Source: Onchidella celtica (Eukaryota; Mollusca; Gastropoda; Systellommatophora; Onchidiidae). Taken from it: a stretch of 64,000 nucleotides of DNA. Numbering within the stretch: the stretch's first letter is position 1; the number at the start of each line of letters is the position of its first letter. A program made the translations under genes and the position numbers. Shown one piece after another: positions 1 through 10,609 of this stretch. The stretch lies in assembly GCA_963931925.1 (NCBI GenBank), contig OZ007570.1, positions 56,901,321-56,965,320 on the forward strand. The letters are read 5' to 3'. Below the pieces are notes generated by a model, which was given only the letters and a program-made list of their open reading frames with translations, ran no database searches and was not told the DNA's origin.

Positions 1-186
1 TCTCTCTCTGTCTCCCTCTCCCCTTTCTCTCTTTCTCTCTCTTTCGCTCTTTCTCTCTTCTTTCTCTCCCTCCTTATCTCTGTCTCTCTGTCCACTCTGT
101 CTCTCTCTCTCTCTCTCCCTTTCCCTTTGTGTCTCGCCCTCGCTCTGACTCTCGTCTCTCTTTCTCTCCTTCTCTCTCTCTTTCTG

Positions 187-248
<62 letters not shown>

Positions 249-264
249 TCTCTCTCTCTCGTGA
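1..264. repeat. CT-rich microsatellite
   Basis: Polypyrimidine tract that becomes pure (CT)n over about 190-260. The serine/leucine-rich frame across it is only the translation of CT repeats and is not a gene. The tract runs off the window's left edge, so its full length is unknown. Confidence 0.95.
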
Positions 265-557
265 TGCAAGTTCAAAGGATATTTATTTCTATCAGAAAAA
301 ATATGTTCACAGTATTCGCCCATTTTCTGCCTAAGTTAAAATGGCATCATAAACCTCCTTACTACAGTACTGTTTGTCCTGTATAGGTACAAGAGACGTT
401 CTGCTTCCAGTTTCTTAAACCCTTTTTCCACGATCCTTAGTTTTGATGTGACTGAGGTACATTTCACGGAGAGAAAATACAGGCACAGAAGACATTCGTA
501 GATTTAAAATACGCATACTGCTATTTTACTGCGGGCATTTCCATGGGACATGAGACC
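265..557. other. Unassigned spacer
   Basis: Ordinary AT-rich DNA between the CT tract and the first family B MITE. No coding signal, RNA gene or similarity to other parts of the window was seen. Confidence 0.6.
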
Positions 558-906
558 CACAGACTAATAAAATACCCAGGAAACACTGGAAACACGAACT
601 TCGGGCTGTGTCGTTTTTTACCGAATTTCCCGAGCGGCGACTGTATAACCAACATGGCCGCCGCTCGGGAAATTCCGATAATTTCTTTTCATTTGTCAAG
701 ATTGGTTGTACATGTATTAATTTCTTGGTGCGGAATCAAACTTCCGCGTTCAGTAGGCGCGTCAAAATGGTGTCATTCAAAATTGTAGCTATGCTGAAGC
801 GTCGATCGCTACCAAAAACCTAATATGGCGGATGGTTCATGACCTTTCCCTGTTTTGTGACGTCACACAATGGGATCATCCAGTCTGGTTAATTTATTAG
901 TCTGTG
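558..906 (+). mobile_element. MITE family B, copy 1 (hAT-like)
   Basis: Starts CACAGACTAATAAA and ends with its inverse, TTTATTAGTCTGTG. It matches the two 365-base copies at 38450 and 62315 in opposite orientation but lacks about 16 internal bases. Inside is a strong hairpin, with arms GAATTTCCCGAGCGGCG and its complement. Unlike the other two copies, no 8-base duplication flanks it: its right side runs directly into a partial family A MITE, which suggests a later rearrangement or an insertion into that MITE with loss of one side. Frames across it are not genes. Confidence 0.85.
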
Positions 907-1035
907 TATCAAGCTGTTTCATAGTTCCGATTTTTTCTAACCCATTATCCTAATACTAAAGCCGCAAGCCATGAACGTCGAATTTCTCAGCTGTGCAAAA
1001 AGTGGAATTGCAACAAACAAGAACCAAGGTCACGA
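907..1035 (-). mobile_element. MITE family A, copy 1 (partial)
   Basis: Begins inside the family A sequence (TATCAAGCTGTTTCA) and continues to the terminal repeat, ending AACAAACAAGAACCAAGGT followed by CACGA. About half of the roughly 250-base element is present. It abuts MITE B copy 1, so the missing half was probably lost when B inserted or through a deletion beside it. Confidence 0.75.
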
Positions 1036-1508
1036 CAGCAGAAAAACGTACAGTGGAAATGAAATTACGCTCAGCTTCTGCAAGACGCATGTGTGATAGA
1101 AAATTCGTCCGTAAATATTATGCGACAGACAATGTTGATATTCATATTAATACCAACGTACTCCAAGTCGATGCAATGTAACAGCTTTTAGAAGTCGACC
1201 TTCAAATTGTAACACCCTTATAATCCACCTTAATTCGTAGCTGTTCATGTGTGAATAATGAGATAAAAGACTTTCTCCTCACGATAAGAACTTTATTGAT
1301 CTCCCACAGGAAGTTTGAGCCGCTGTCCAGGGAGGGATATAGGTCGGACGCTTTCGCTTCAGTGATACATCATGGCAATCGGTAGGGAATTCAGATGTGA
1401 TAAACTATTGTATTCAAGTCGCATCCGCCCTGATAAGGACGGTTTTACTGTTTGTAACACTTGCAGATTCTCCAGGGGTGGTTTTCAGTAGGTGAGACTG
1501 TTGGCGAG
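1036..1508. other. Unassigned spacer
   Basis: No repeat partner in the window and no supported gene. The 62-residue frame at 993-1181 overlaps the MITE end and has no recognisable motif. Confidence 0.5.
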
Positions 1509-1830
1509 TGGTTTTTAGAAAGATTTATGAGGGAGAGAGAGGCAGAAGAGGAGAGAAAAAAGAGGGGTGGGGGGGCGGGAACAGAAAAGGAGGGGGAGAG
1601 AGAGGGACCTGGGACAGGGAGATATAAGAAAGAAAGAAAAAAAAAGACAGGGGAAGAGAATGAGAAAAACAGAGACAAAGAAAGAGGAGAAAGAAAAAGG
1701 GAGGAATTACAGGGGGGAGGGGGAGGAGACAGGGAGAAGAAACAGAACCAGCCAAGTTGTTTTAGGGAGGGGGTGGCGAGGGCAAGAGAAAGAAATAGTG
1801 AAAGACAAAGAGAAGACACAGAACCAGCCA
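1509..1830. repeat. GA-rich polypurine tract
   Basis: About 320 bases almost wholly of G and A, with AGAGAG, GGGGG and AAAGAAAG blocks. Long open frames on both strands (Glu/Arg/Lys-rich on plus, Ser/Leu/Pro-rich on minus) result from composition. A second short (GA)n lies at about 1927-1945. Confidence 0.9.
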
Positions 1831-1996
1831 AATATTAGCATGTAGCATCTCCCTCCCTTTCTTGTTTTGTATCATTCGTGTGTAGAACTATAACGAGCGT
1901 AGCATTCAGCAAGTCTGTCCTGAACTGAGAGAGAGAGAGAGAGAGCGAACTTCCGCTCAAAGTGCACTACTGCCATAGGGGTGGGGAAGGGGGGGG

Positions 1997-2202
1997 GGTA
2001 TCATGTTAAGCCCACAACATCACAGCCGGTTGCTGTCAGCAAAACATACGCCCAAGAAAATAATGCCAGAAGCTGACTGTGTCTGACAGGGCTTAGTGTG
2101 ATAGGGTCTTCCCGGATTTACTTTAAAAAATATAGGAAATTATGGTGTGCACTTCTTATCTGCCAGCATCTGACTGTGCTATTCCGGGCTTAGTGTGATA
2201 CC
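1997..2202 (+). mobile_element. MITE family C, copy 1
   Basis: About 206 bases bounded by GGTATCATGTTAAGCCC and the inverse GGGCTTAGTGTGATACC. Copies lie at 35470 and, inverted and partial, at 36179. Near the middle a second copy of the end motif occurs (GGGCTTAGTGTGATAGGG), so a terminal sequence is repeated internally. No coding capacity. The superfamily could not be set because no clear target duplication was found beside the G and C runs. Confidence 0.75.
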
Positions 2203-2763
2203 CCCACCCCCCCTTGTTCGTACGATGAGATTTATGCGCTCATCCACATAACAATAATTATGGTCCACATTCCCGTAACAAAGTCGATTTCTTGTAGTCT
2301 TCATTATCTCACACTGGGGTACCGGTAAGGCAAGGTTTGAAAACCAATTATCCGCGCAGTAATTGAAACTTTTCTGGTAATCCTTCCAAAGCCTGATAGG
2401 TTCGTTCTTTGGGCCCGGAGAAAATTGAACAATACATAATTTAAACTGAAGCGCACAGGACATTGTGTTAAGTGCGAATAGAAATTTTCGTGGATTTACT
2501 ATTTCAAATTACATCTGGGTACAGATGCTAATCCGTTCAGCCCTATCGGAAATTAACTGTAACCGAATTTCCAGTTACTATCAAGAGCGTGCATGTTTTA
2601 CAAAGTGTTACGTGTTTGGAAAGACAGAAAACAATATTGGACCATATACAGAAAGTGTTGCTAAGCCTAGCTGGCCGCTGGCCCTGCTTTCTGGGCGCCC
2701 AGAGCAAGATGAATCTTGCTAACTCTTCGCATCAAGCCCAGCTGTGTAATATCTAGATCTTGG
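2203..2763. other. Unassigned spacer
   Basis: No gene supported. The only structure seen is a short hairpin, GCAAGATGAATCTTGC at about 2703, also present in diverged form near 46332 just before repeat K copy 2. This hints that old repeat K may begin here. Confidence 0.4.
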
Positions 2764-3387
2764 TCACATCTGAGACACAGAGTACCGAGACGAACCATTT
2801 CGTGTATAGGCCCATTGCAAATGACGCCACAGAGTGTTTTTGTTTTGTTCTTCCGACACCCAAGATGGCCGGTGGATCAGCTGATGAGTGTAACTTCGAG
2901 ATATGTCGAAGCGGCTAAAATGCCTGCTGGTTGCATTGCAGTTGACTGTTATGACACTTGTGGAAAGGATGGATCCAACCTGGCCAGATTCCCTATCATC
3001 CGTGTACCCAAGGAAGTGAAAGAATTGACCGAACGTCTCCCATTTGCATGTACACACGTGCCATTGTTTACTGTAGTGAACTACTTTTAGCTCGCCACCG
3101 TTTGGTTTGCGACGCCCGAAGTGCTTGCAGTGCATATCAGCTAATGAATCAAAAGCAATGCTACAATCGCCATGGGTGATGCGTCGGTCCTTACATCAAA
3201 AATGGCCGATATGCGCAATGGGCCTTAACACTGTGAGTACTACTCACAGAGCTCTGTGGTACTACCCTTCTTCGTTAAATTACGAAAAGGTGTGCCGCGA
3301 ATTTTTGCACTCTTGACATGGATGATACGCGCACAAGACGCCGGGCGGAACATGAGGAATTGATCCGTCTCGGTATCCCGTGTCTCG
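2764..3387 (+). repeat. Repeat F, copy 1 (split by MITE E)
   Basis: The pieces 2764-2806 and 3227-3387 correspond, in order, to one stretch at 39166-39425, with GAGACACAGA, GTGAGTACTACTC, GACATGGATG and TACGCGCACAA shared. The intervening 416 bases are MITE E copy 1, so E inserted into F. A short plus frame around 3318 reads MDDTRTRRRAEHEELIRLGI and may be a remnant of a mobile-element protein, but it was not identified. Confidence 0.6.
2809..3224 (+). mobile_element. MITE family E, copy 1, with THAP-like remnant
   Basis: Ends GGCCCATTGC and GCAATGGGCC form short terminal inverted repeats. The second copy is at 37550-37978, inverted. A plus frame from about 2921 reads MPAGCIAVDCYDTCGKDGSN and then ARFP. 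This looks like the first half of a THAP zinc finger (C-x4-C, then FP). In another frame downstream comes YTRAIVYCSEL, like the closing CS.HF part, so the domain is frameshifted. THAP domains are the DNA-binding part of P-element-type transposases, so E may come from such an element. That link is an inference. Confidence 0.6.
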
Positions 3388-3417
3388 GGTTACCGGTACA
3401 TTGTTGCCGGCATTTAG

Positions 3418-3790
3418 TTGCGATGCCAAGACTAATGGAACTTCTTGTTAAACGGTAATTTTTTGCAGAATACACAGATCTGATAAAGTTGATTCTTGGT
3501 CAGCAAACGTTCATGACGAAGAACAAAAATCCCGACCATGCCCTTCGATTCTGCTGTACCAAAGTGCGTTTCTTTTTTGCGGCTCAAAAAAGAATTTTAA
3601 AAAATTCAATTAATAAATAGAAAATATTATAGACTACATTTTGTCCAAAATGGATGTGTCCTTTTGACGTATTGTCACAAACTGAGGCAATACACAGCAT
3701 TTCATAATTTTTTGGTCACGTAGTCATGACGTTTTGGGTGCTGAATGCACTTTCTAGCTTTACTATAGTATGATGATAATTATATCAGTG
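3418..3790 (+). repeat. Repeat K, copy 1 (old, diverged)
   Basis: Aligns collinearly but weakly with 46411-46740. Shared landmarks are AATACACAGAT, TTTTTGCGG, AATGNATGTGT, TTCATAATTTTTNG and CTTTANTATAGTA. Non-coding as it stands, class unknown. The divergence suggests an old family. Confidence 0.5.
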
Positions 3791-4880
3791 TCAGCAGCCT
3801 GCTCGGCCTAGCTGTGCCTTTTGTTCATTATGGCCCCATGTAATATCTAGCACACATCTCCAGAACAATGCTTAGATACATTAGAAGAGTATCAAAATCC
3901 CAGACCTTTCGCCTTTGATTGTTGTTACCTGTACGTATGCACACCAAGTATTTTGCATTAGGGGTAAGTACAGTGACTCCAGAGCTAGAGAGCCCCCCAT
4001 TCCCCCTCTCCTCCTCCCACCCCACCCCCCGAAATACTCCTAACAACAGTCTTCATTAATTATTCTTTCAGATTTTCTTTTTGTTTTCCTCCTGTTTTTT
4101 GGTGGAACGGGTATGATGGAAAAGGGGGGGGGGAGGGAATCAGGCTTGGGGAATCGATAAGATTTAGGATAGAGGATATGCACAGGGTTAGGGTTAGGTA
4201 AGTATACGTACTCGCCCCTAGCCCAAAACACTTGGAGCACGTACTTACAAGTAACTACAGCCTTTGCCTTATATTGGTCAGTGCAAAGAACACCTGGCTT
4301 AGATGAAAGAGAGTTTGTGTTGAAAATGGAGGCAAAGCCTCCAACACCTGTACTGTTCTGACGTGTGATGAGAATTTTTTCAAAACTTTTCATAACAATG
4401 ATTATCTTGAAAGCAAGGTCAAGCGGGAAAAAACCCCAGATCTTGTCCCGAATCTAACAGTTGCAAGAATGTACATCTGTACTTGTTGCTCTGCAGATAA
4501 TGGCGTTTATATAAATGCAAAGTCTTTACATGTATAACCTTATAAACACGATCAAGTGCGTGACCCAGTAGTTAAATACTCAGTTATATTAAAGATGCAG
4601 GTGCCCTAAGTATTGATCTTCTTTGAAATCCACAGGAATGTTACTTTGAAGGCAAAACTTCATCAAATGATGAAAGGGTGCAACTGGGTGGATCCACCTT
4701 CACTCACAATCATGCTGATGTATCTGTTTTCGATCTTGTCCGCTAAAATGGAAATTGATGTGGTATCTAGAGGAATTTCTGGAATAACTACGAGATCTTT
4801 GCCGTGTGTCGCTGATTATCATTCTAGAGAACCTTGCTGGGGTATTATTTCCTTTTGGAATAATGTCGACATTTAAATCA
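3791..4880. other. Unassigned region
   Basis: Contains short poly-C (about 3993-4030) and poly-G (4125-4135) runs and a GGGTTAGGGTTAGG stretch at about 4184-4197, the telomere-type motif in two units only. The frames at 4040-4393 and 4613-4876 show no family motif. Confidence 0.45.
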
Positions 4881-5005
4881 AGAAAGAAAGAAACGAAGGA
4901 AGGAGAAGAGAGAAGGAAAGAAAAAAAAAAAAAGAAAGAAAATAAGAAGACAGAAAGAAAGAAAGAAAGAAGAAGCCGAATGAAGAAAGAGAAAGCGAGA
5001 AAGAG

Positions 5006-5038
<33 letters not shown>

Positions 5039-5145
5039 AAGAGCAAGAAAGAAAGAGAGAAAAGCAAGAAAGAAAAAAAAAGGAAAAGCAACAAAGAAAG
5101 AAAGCAAGAAAGAATGAGAGACAGAAAAAACAACAAAGAAAGAAT
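4881..5145. repeat. GA/GAAA-rich polypurine tract
   Basis: Runs of GAAAGAAA and GAGAGA over about 265 bases. Lys/Glu/Arg-rich plus frames and Ser/Phe/Leu-rich minus frames are composition artefacts. Confidence 0.9.
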
Positions 5146-6205
5146 AAAGTAAAACCTCCCCCGCACGTTGTTTGTTTGTTTTTTTTTAGTCCTTAATAAA
5201 ATGGACTGTAATGAATGCATCGGAAACACTGGCGAGTTAGACTGTGTAATGTCCAATCCCCGTGTTGTGCCCAGTTGCACCCAGGCTTGAGGGCAGTTAT
5301 GGAGATTCGGTCTCGCGTCAAAGTGGTAGTTACTGCGATAAAAGGCTTGATCCTTACAACCCCTGTCACATGACACTACCCAGACCTGGCCATAAACACT
5401 GCAATGTGATGTTGCGTGATTTCCTGACTTTTTCAGCCCCATTTTGCATAACTATCGTGTTTGTTTGTGCGGGTTTTTTTTGTCGACTTGCAAACGTCCC
5501 CGGTCGCCTGGGCTTTTGTTTATTTATCTGTCTGATGCCAGCAGGGGTTTCTGTTTCTGTTGGGTGTTCTATCTTAAATCTTGGTGAATATTTCCGCAGT
5601 CTCAATCTTAGCATTGTTGGATTTGTGGTCTTTTTTTTTCTTTTCTGGGGAACTTTCAAAATGCGTCACCGGTTACTGTTGTGTGTGTTTTGACTTTGTT
5701 GTTTCGATTTACGATATTATGCACTAGTTAAAGCTAAAGCGCAGTCATGTTTTATTCCATGTTATTGTCTTGTTCCATGTTAATTTTATGCTAATTGTGA
5801 CTATACAATAAATACTAGAGGTAATGTACATGAAATGGTAAAGTGTACAACTAAAAGGATATTCAGCAAAAGGCCAGTGGAGGTAAAAATTCACATACAG
5901 TCACTGAATAAACACCAAGTGAGAAATATACCGAAATGATGGACTGTTAAAGAGAAAGGAAACTGGCACAATACATCTCTAAATACGTTGTATATATATA
6001 CAAGGCACCAAACGCACAAGTTACATGCTTATTGAGTGAGCAAACTTCCTGGAAAGATGGAGGTGATTTATTCCCGGTGTGGGAGCTGGACAGTGAAATC
6101 TGTGGAACATAGCAGCTCGACACTATTGGTAAAGCAATTGGACCATTGCGACTCGTTACTACTTGGTAAAACCTGTGGAACAACAGACATTGTAGATTTA
6201 TATGT
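5146..6205. other. Unassigned region
   Basis: No repeat partner seen. A 143-codon plus frame at 5262-5693 has hydrophobic stretches but no known motif and no start context that stands out. It overlaps an equally long minus frame, so chance is the simpler reading. Confidence 0.4.
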
Positions 6206-6455
6206 TGTTTTAGGATATTCACTGCCCTTGGCATTTACACCTCATTTTTCTTGTTTGTATTTTGCTTGTTGTGGTGGGGATTTGTTTTCTAGAACTTTGA
6301 CCGGGCAGCGGCCTGGTCGGCCTGCTCTTCTCGATTTCCAGCTAACAAGGTACCTTTAACGTGCGAAGCGTGCACACTGGTCCTCCTGAGTTCTTTGTCT
6401 TTATCCGAGAAGACCAGGTGTTCTGTCCTACCTACCACAGGATCAGGGACAGGAA
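6206..6455 (-). repeat. Repeat I, copy 1, with conserved peptide-like segment
   Basis: Similar along its length to 46000-46262. Shared landmarks are GGCATTTACAC, GGGATTTGTTT, GGGCAGCGGCC and GGATCAGGGACAGGAA. On the minus strand both copies encode a similar peptide: PVPDPVVGRTEHLVFSDKDK here and PVPDPMVGRVEHLVFLDKD in copy 2. That points to a once-coding mobile element. I do not recognise the protein. Confidence 0.6.
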
Positions 6456-7119
6456 AATATGAGAAAAATCCCAAAAATTCATTGATTTACCATGGATTGT
6501 AATGGACCTGTTACAGCATTATCTGGAAAAAAAAAACTTTTGCTATGGAAATATTTTTTTCTGAGATTTTACATAGGTTTTGATCCGGGAACTTTCAGCT
6601 CTCTGTTCGGTGCTTAACTCTCTAGTCCCCGTCCCCATTTCAGCTTGTGGGAAAACTCTGATTTCGTGAGAATTTTCGCTAAAGGGCACAATCAATAGGT
6701 TTTTGAGACCATTTGGTCGATCCAGTGTTTATAATTGTAGAGCTTACTAAAAGTAATTTTTCTTGCCTTGAGTTCTTGGGCGATCTGCAGCCGAGTGATA
6801 AATTTCTGTGCATCACTGGTGACATGCAGGGCCTAAAGGGTTAACGAAAGTTGATGGAAACGTTGATAGCACAGACTCTGGGAAGAGAATTTTGAATCAA
6901 AGTTCTACTATTCCCATCAATGTTCTCTTAAATTGCCACGCAACTTCTCCCTGTCATTCCTTGCTGACAAGTTGCTCCTCTCGGTCCAGATCTGATCACG
7001 AGCAGGACAGATGCCACTTTCACGAGCGTATCGGCTAAACTATCTACTATTGAAAAACTGTCCAAGGTGTCAAAATGAAATTAAATCCAGCACGAAATGT
7101 GTCAAGCCTCAATATTTTT
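6456..7119. other. Unassigned spacer
   Basis: No gene, RNA or repeat partner recognised. Confidence 0.45.
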
Positions 7120-8062
7120 TGCAAGGCGTTATTTACAAGGCATACCTTGAAACTAACTCTAGCGTTATTTTCAAGGCATACCTTAACAGCTTCTGATTGG
7201 TCAATGAGACATGCCTTGAAAATAACGCTGGCGTTATATATGGCCTTTAGCGTCTTTACAGACGGTCTTAGCAGCTAGAATATTCACTTTCATTTTGACT
7301 GACAGCTTCTCTCGTGGCTTATTCTACCAATGTTTGACCCGAGAGTGCGATGGCAGTGATTGCAGGTCAGTCTTTTGGGTTCACTTTGGCGAGTGTTTTC
7401 ATTCCGCCTCTGTCGTTTTGTCAGGTATGTTTCTTTTGCCTTGAAGTCTATTGCGAGCGTGCCACTGCGCAATTTTTGTCTCCATCTGCTTCGATCATTT
7501 GCAAGGTTCTCCCATTCATTGGGGTCGATGTTGAATGCTTTCATCGTGACATTGCAAGTGTCTTTGAATCGCAGATGTGGCCTACCTCTGGGTCGGTTGC
7601 CAGTAGCAAGTTCCCCGTAGAGAATTTGTCTGGGGATGCGATCATTTTCCATACGGTGGAGATGTCCAAGCCACCGCAGTCTTTTTTTGCCTAGGAGAGC
7701 CTGAGTTGATGGAATGTTGGCTCGGCTCAGAACTTCGATATTTGAGATAAGAACTTCGATATTTTAACGCTGGCGTTAGTTCCAAGGCATACCTTGAGTC
7801 CAATAAACAATACATAGCTACCCCGGCGGCTTCCCCTGATATGTCAATCTGACTACTACCCAGACGAACATCGGCCTACGGCCTCGATGATACAAACTGA
7901 CTAGACCCTCACGTCGTTACATATCAGTCTGACAATGCACAGTCTAAGGCTCCACGTTTAGAAATACTGAAACAGCTTCTGATTGGTCAATGAAACATGC
8001 CTTGAAAATAACGCTGGCGTTAGTTCCAAGGCATGCCTTGAAAATAACCACTTCGATATTTT
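7120..8062. mobile_element. Composite MITE block with palindromic units
   Basis: Built from repeated units of AAGGCATACCTTGA and AATAACGCTGGCGTTA in both orientations. A 52-base direct repeat (7185-7236 and 7971-8022, about one mismatch) begins AACAGCTTCTGATTGGTCAA. AACTTCGATATTT recurs near 7730, 7749 and 8041. The pattern fits inverted-repeat MITEs that inserted into one another and enclosed a LINE tail. The boundaries of individual copies cannot be fixed by eye. Confidence 0.65.
7290..7735 (-). pseudogene. LINE ORF2 C-terminal fragment
   Basis: Reading minus from about 7735, one open frame gives VLSRANIPSTQALLGKK, then RLRWLGHLHRMENDRIPRQI, LYGEL, RFKDT, WENLANDRSRWRQ and a final C-x2-C/S-H-x4-C knuckle (CNHCHRTLGSNIGRISHERS). 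This is the well-known tail after the reverse transcriptase domain of a non-LTR retrotransposon ORF2: LRW.GH..RM, LYGEL, R.KD, WE..A.DR..WR, C..C.R...IG..SH. The frame ends in a normal stop, and everything upstream, including the reverse transcriptase itself, is absent. It sits inside the composite MITE block. Confidence 0.85.
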
Positions 8063-8754
8063 TTTCCTCTCAGACACGTCACAGTTCAAGGCAAGGCTTC
8101 AACCCCCACGACATCTAAAAACAGCAGTTATTATAACAGTAATAGAATCGTCTTGAAGGGCCTAAACCTCTTTTAAAAGCTGGTTTTAAAAACTGTTGGA
8201 CAATTCTCATATTACTGCACTGACAATTTACCCAACGTCATGTGACCAGGAAAACATAATCATAGATAGAGAAGACTAGTCTGATTATGCGAGGTGTCAC
8301 AGATGCATTCGATTCTTTGCAGCCTGAGCAGGCTTTAGCTTTGTCGAATCATGAGATTTCATCTCTGTTCCAGAATGTCAGTATAATACTCCGTTTACAC
8401 TTATTTCTGTCTTGTAATCCCTGTTACAAAATCTTCAGCTTTGTTTCAAAGTCAAGAAGGGTCATTGGCCTCGGAAGTTAACCGACGCGAATTCAAGGGT
8501 TTAACAACAACTGTGTCTACAGTACCATAGTCTATAATGGATGATTAGTTAGAACTTTGTTCCTGAAGGCATTACGCCCCGCGGGAGGTAAGACGAATAC
8601 TCGCTGACTAAAAGGGCGCCATGAACGAAGAGTGCCGTCACTCTTGGTCGGTATTCACTGGTTTAAAGACTCGATATGTCGCTGGCATATTATTAATAAA
8701 TAGCAGCTGAAATGAACAGTTGACATTTGATGATTTTGTCATTAAATATTGCCG
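8063..8754. other. Unassigned spacer
   Basis: No gene supported. The 64-residue frame at 8287-8481 lacks motifs. Confidence 0.45.
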
Positions 8755-8930
8755 CGGTATGTAAGAAGAACATAATTATGTGCCAAATACAAAATTTTAC
8801 AGGAGATGCAAAAAGCTACTCGCATTTGCCCGAGCTTCATTCTTTCTCACGTTCCATTTGTGACGACCGAAGGAAACTATCGGTCGTACAATATTATAGC
8901 CCAGATGAAAAATAGAATACATTTCATGCT
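8755..8930 (+). repeat. Repeat H, copy 1 (weak)
   Basis: Shares ordered landmarks with 56728-56860: GCCAAATACAAAATTTT/GCCAAAAAATACAATTTT, then AGGAGATGCAAAA, then TATAGCCCAGATGAAA/TATAACCCATCTGAAA. Class unknown; an old MITE is possible. Confidence 0.4.
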
Positions 8931-8984
8931 GTAAAATAATGAAGTCAGGATTTGACCTAGATGGATGAATACGGTCTTTTGCCT

Positions 8985-9376
8985 GGTGCGGCAGAACAGT
9001 GTGGTTCTTCAAATCTAACATAAAGCGCAATACGAAAACAATAGTGTTCTCTTGGCAGTAATGTGTTTTTCTCCGGTAAGACAGAATAGTGTATCTCTTC
9101 AAATCTAACATAAAGCGCAGTACGAAAACAATAGTGTTCTCTTGGCAGTAATGTATTTTTCTCTGGTAAGACAGAACAGTGTATCTCTTCAAATCTAATA
9201 TAAAGCGCAGTACGAAAACAATAGTGTTCTCTTGGCAGTAATGTATTTTTCCCTGGTAAGACAGAACAGTGTACCTCTTCAAATCTAATATAAAGCGCAG
9301 TACGAAAACAATAGTGTTCTCTTGGCAGTAATGTATTTTTCCCTGGTAAGACAGAACAGTGTATCTCTTCAAATCA
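8985..9376 (-). repeat. 90-base tandem repeat (4+ units)
   Basis: Four near-identical 90-base units plus a degraded fifth at the left. Landmarks are AATCTAATATAAAGCGCAG, ACAATAGTGTTCTCTTGG and GGTAAGACAGAACAGTG. Because 90 is a multiple of three, the minus frame stays open over 191 residues, repeating KRYTVLSYQGKIHYCQENT then IVFVLRFILDL. The rightmost units are the most alike. No signal peptide or known domain is seen, so this is listed as a minisatellite and not a gene. Confidence 0.85.
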
Positions 9377-9921
9377 AACCTAGCGTTCTCTTAATTGTCA
9401 TGTTTCTGCTCCATTTAAGATTTGAACACGATCCACGGTGACCTCACTCTAAGAGTGAGAGGTACTTCGAAATGTAGACCTACACCGACCTGAGTGTATA
9501 CATCACAGAGCACTTTTGTCCACCCCGCGTGACAATCGTCCCGCTACTCATCTACCTAGGGGATTAAGTTGGGACTTTGTCCTAATGGCCCATCCAGACA
9601 TTATCGGGCCTGGCAGGTTGCGTGACCCGCTGTCAACTTTATGAAAATTCATGCAACATGGTAAAGATGGTTGGGGATGGACGCGATTGCCACACATTAT
9701 TGTAGTTCTTCGTACCTTCCACATTCAGGCGTATCAACATTTTTCCCCCATTTTTTTTCAGGAAAGCATTCCAATGTTTTGATGAGCGTGAGATTTCTAA
9801 CATGAAGCAAAAAAAAATAAAAAAATTCTGGGTATAATTTCAAAACTGTTGAAGATATCAGCGAGTCACTTTGTGAGAATATAATATAGATCTCACCACA
9901 ATCACTGATATCGTTAACGCT
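9377..9921. other. Unassigned spacer
   Basis: No supported gene or repeat. Confidence 0.45.
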
Positions 9922-10159
9922 CTGCGATAGTAGCATAAGTCATTTTTGACACTTTTTGAGATATTAAGGAAATGCTGCTTCTTTTGATGTCGTATCATGG
10001 TGACTTATGCCGATATGATTCTATTGGATTATTATATTTTCCTAGTGGCACTATTCGTTTTCTGTAAATTTTATTTGATAGCCCGCATGCTCAGGAATGC
10101 AGTGAACTGTCAGTTACCTTTTGCCAAAATTCTGACATAATTATGCCATTATCGTAGAG
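9922..10159 (+). mobile_element. MITE family D, copy 1
   Basis: About 240 bases shared with 37070-37306 and 58520-58755, all in the same orientation. Landmarks are GAGATATTAAG, GTGACTTATGCC, ATTCTATTGGATTATTA, GCTCAGGAATG and CCATTATCGTAGAGC. The ends are imperfect inverted repeats (CTGCGATAGTAGCATAA against CTACGATAATGGCATAA). Non-coding. Confidence 0.75.
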
Positions 10160-10462
10160 CCATGACGACAACTCGAAACCACCAGTATCATCGATAGGCC
10201 AGTACGTGAAATGGACGGCGAAGCACTGTGGTTGTGGATCAGGATCTGGTATGAATCATTGCACTCATTGCACTGGTATCTCCTGGTCAGGATTACGGTT
10301 GAACCAGGAAGGAAACAGAGTCGTGCTGTGACAGGTACGTGTGTCCCAGGGGTATCAGACTGGATTAGAACGGAGAGTTTGGTGAAGTCGATAATGGGAA
10401 CACTATCGGTGATGTCTGTCTGGGTCTAGACATAACGCTGTTTTCCTTCACTCGCTGCCGCC
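10160..10462. other. Unassigned, possible leader sequence
   Basis: No repeat partner in the window. A good splice-donor-like CAG|GTACGTG lies at about 10333-10342. With nothing else to anchor it, no exon is called. Confidence 0.25.
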
Positions 10463-10609
10463 ATGGGTCAAAGTTCATCTGTTTCTTCACCACTGCAAGA
10501 ACATTCTAGTTGCATGACCTACACAATTATTATTACAATAATTATTTTTATGATCATTTTGATTACTAGTTGGCCCACTGACTCGGGGGAATACACAGAT
10601 GATTTTTAA
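10463..10609 (+). CDS. Possible 48-codon small ORF
   Basis: The ATG lies in a textbook Kozak context (GCCGCCATGG). It opens MGQSSSVSSPLQEHSSC, a form that could accept N-terminal myristate, followed by an isoleucine-rich hydrophobic segment of about 18 residues (YTIIITIIIFMIILITSW) and a short acidic tail. The hydrophobic part coincides with ATT-type low-complexity DNA, so it may be chance. No family recognised. Confidence 0.2.
   Translation: MGQSSSVSSPLQEHSSCMTYTIIITIIIFMIILITSWPTDSGEYTDDF

Noticed and set aside
129-386. Ser/Leu-rich open frame
   Set aside because: It is the translation of a CT microsatellite.
4184-4197. Telomere-like GGGTTAGGGTTAGG
   Set aside because: Only two units; too short for an interstitial telomere repeat.
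4700-5442. Minus frames of 135 and 189 codons, rich in Ser/Phe/Leu
   Set aside because: They run through the GA/GAAA tract and owe their length to its lack of stops on that strand.
5262-5693. 143-codon plus frame with hydrophobic stretches
   Set aside because: No motif, an overlapping minus frame of similar size and no conserved feature; treated as chance.
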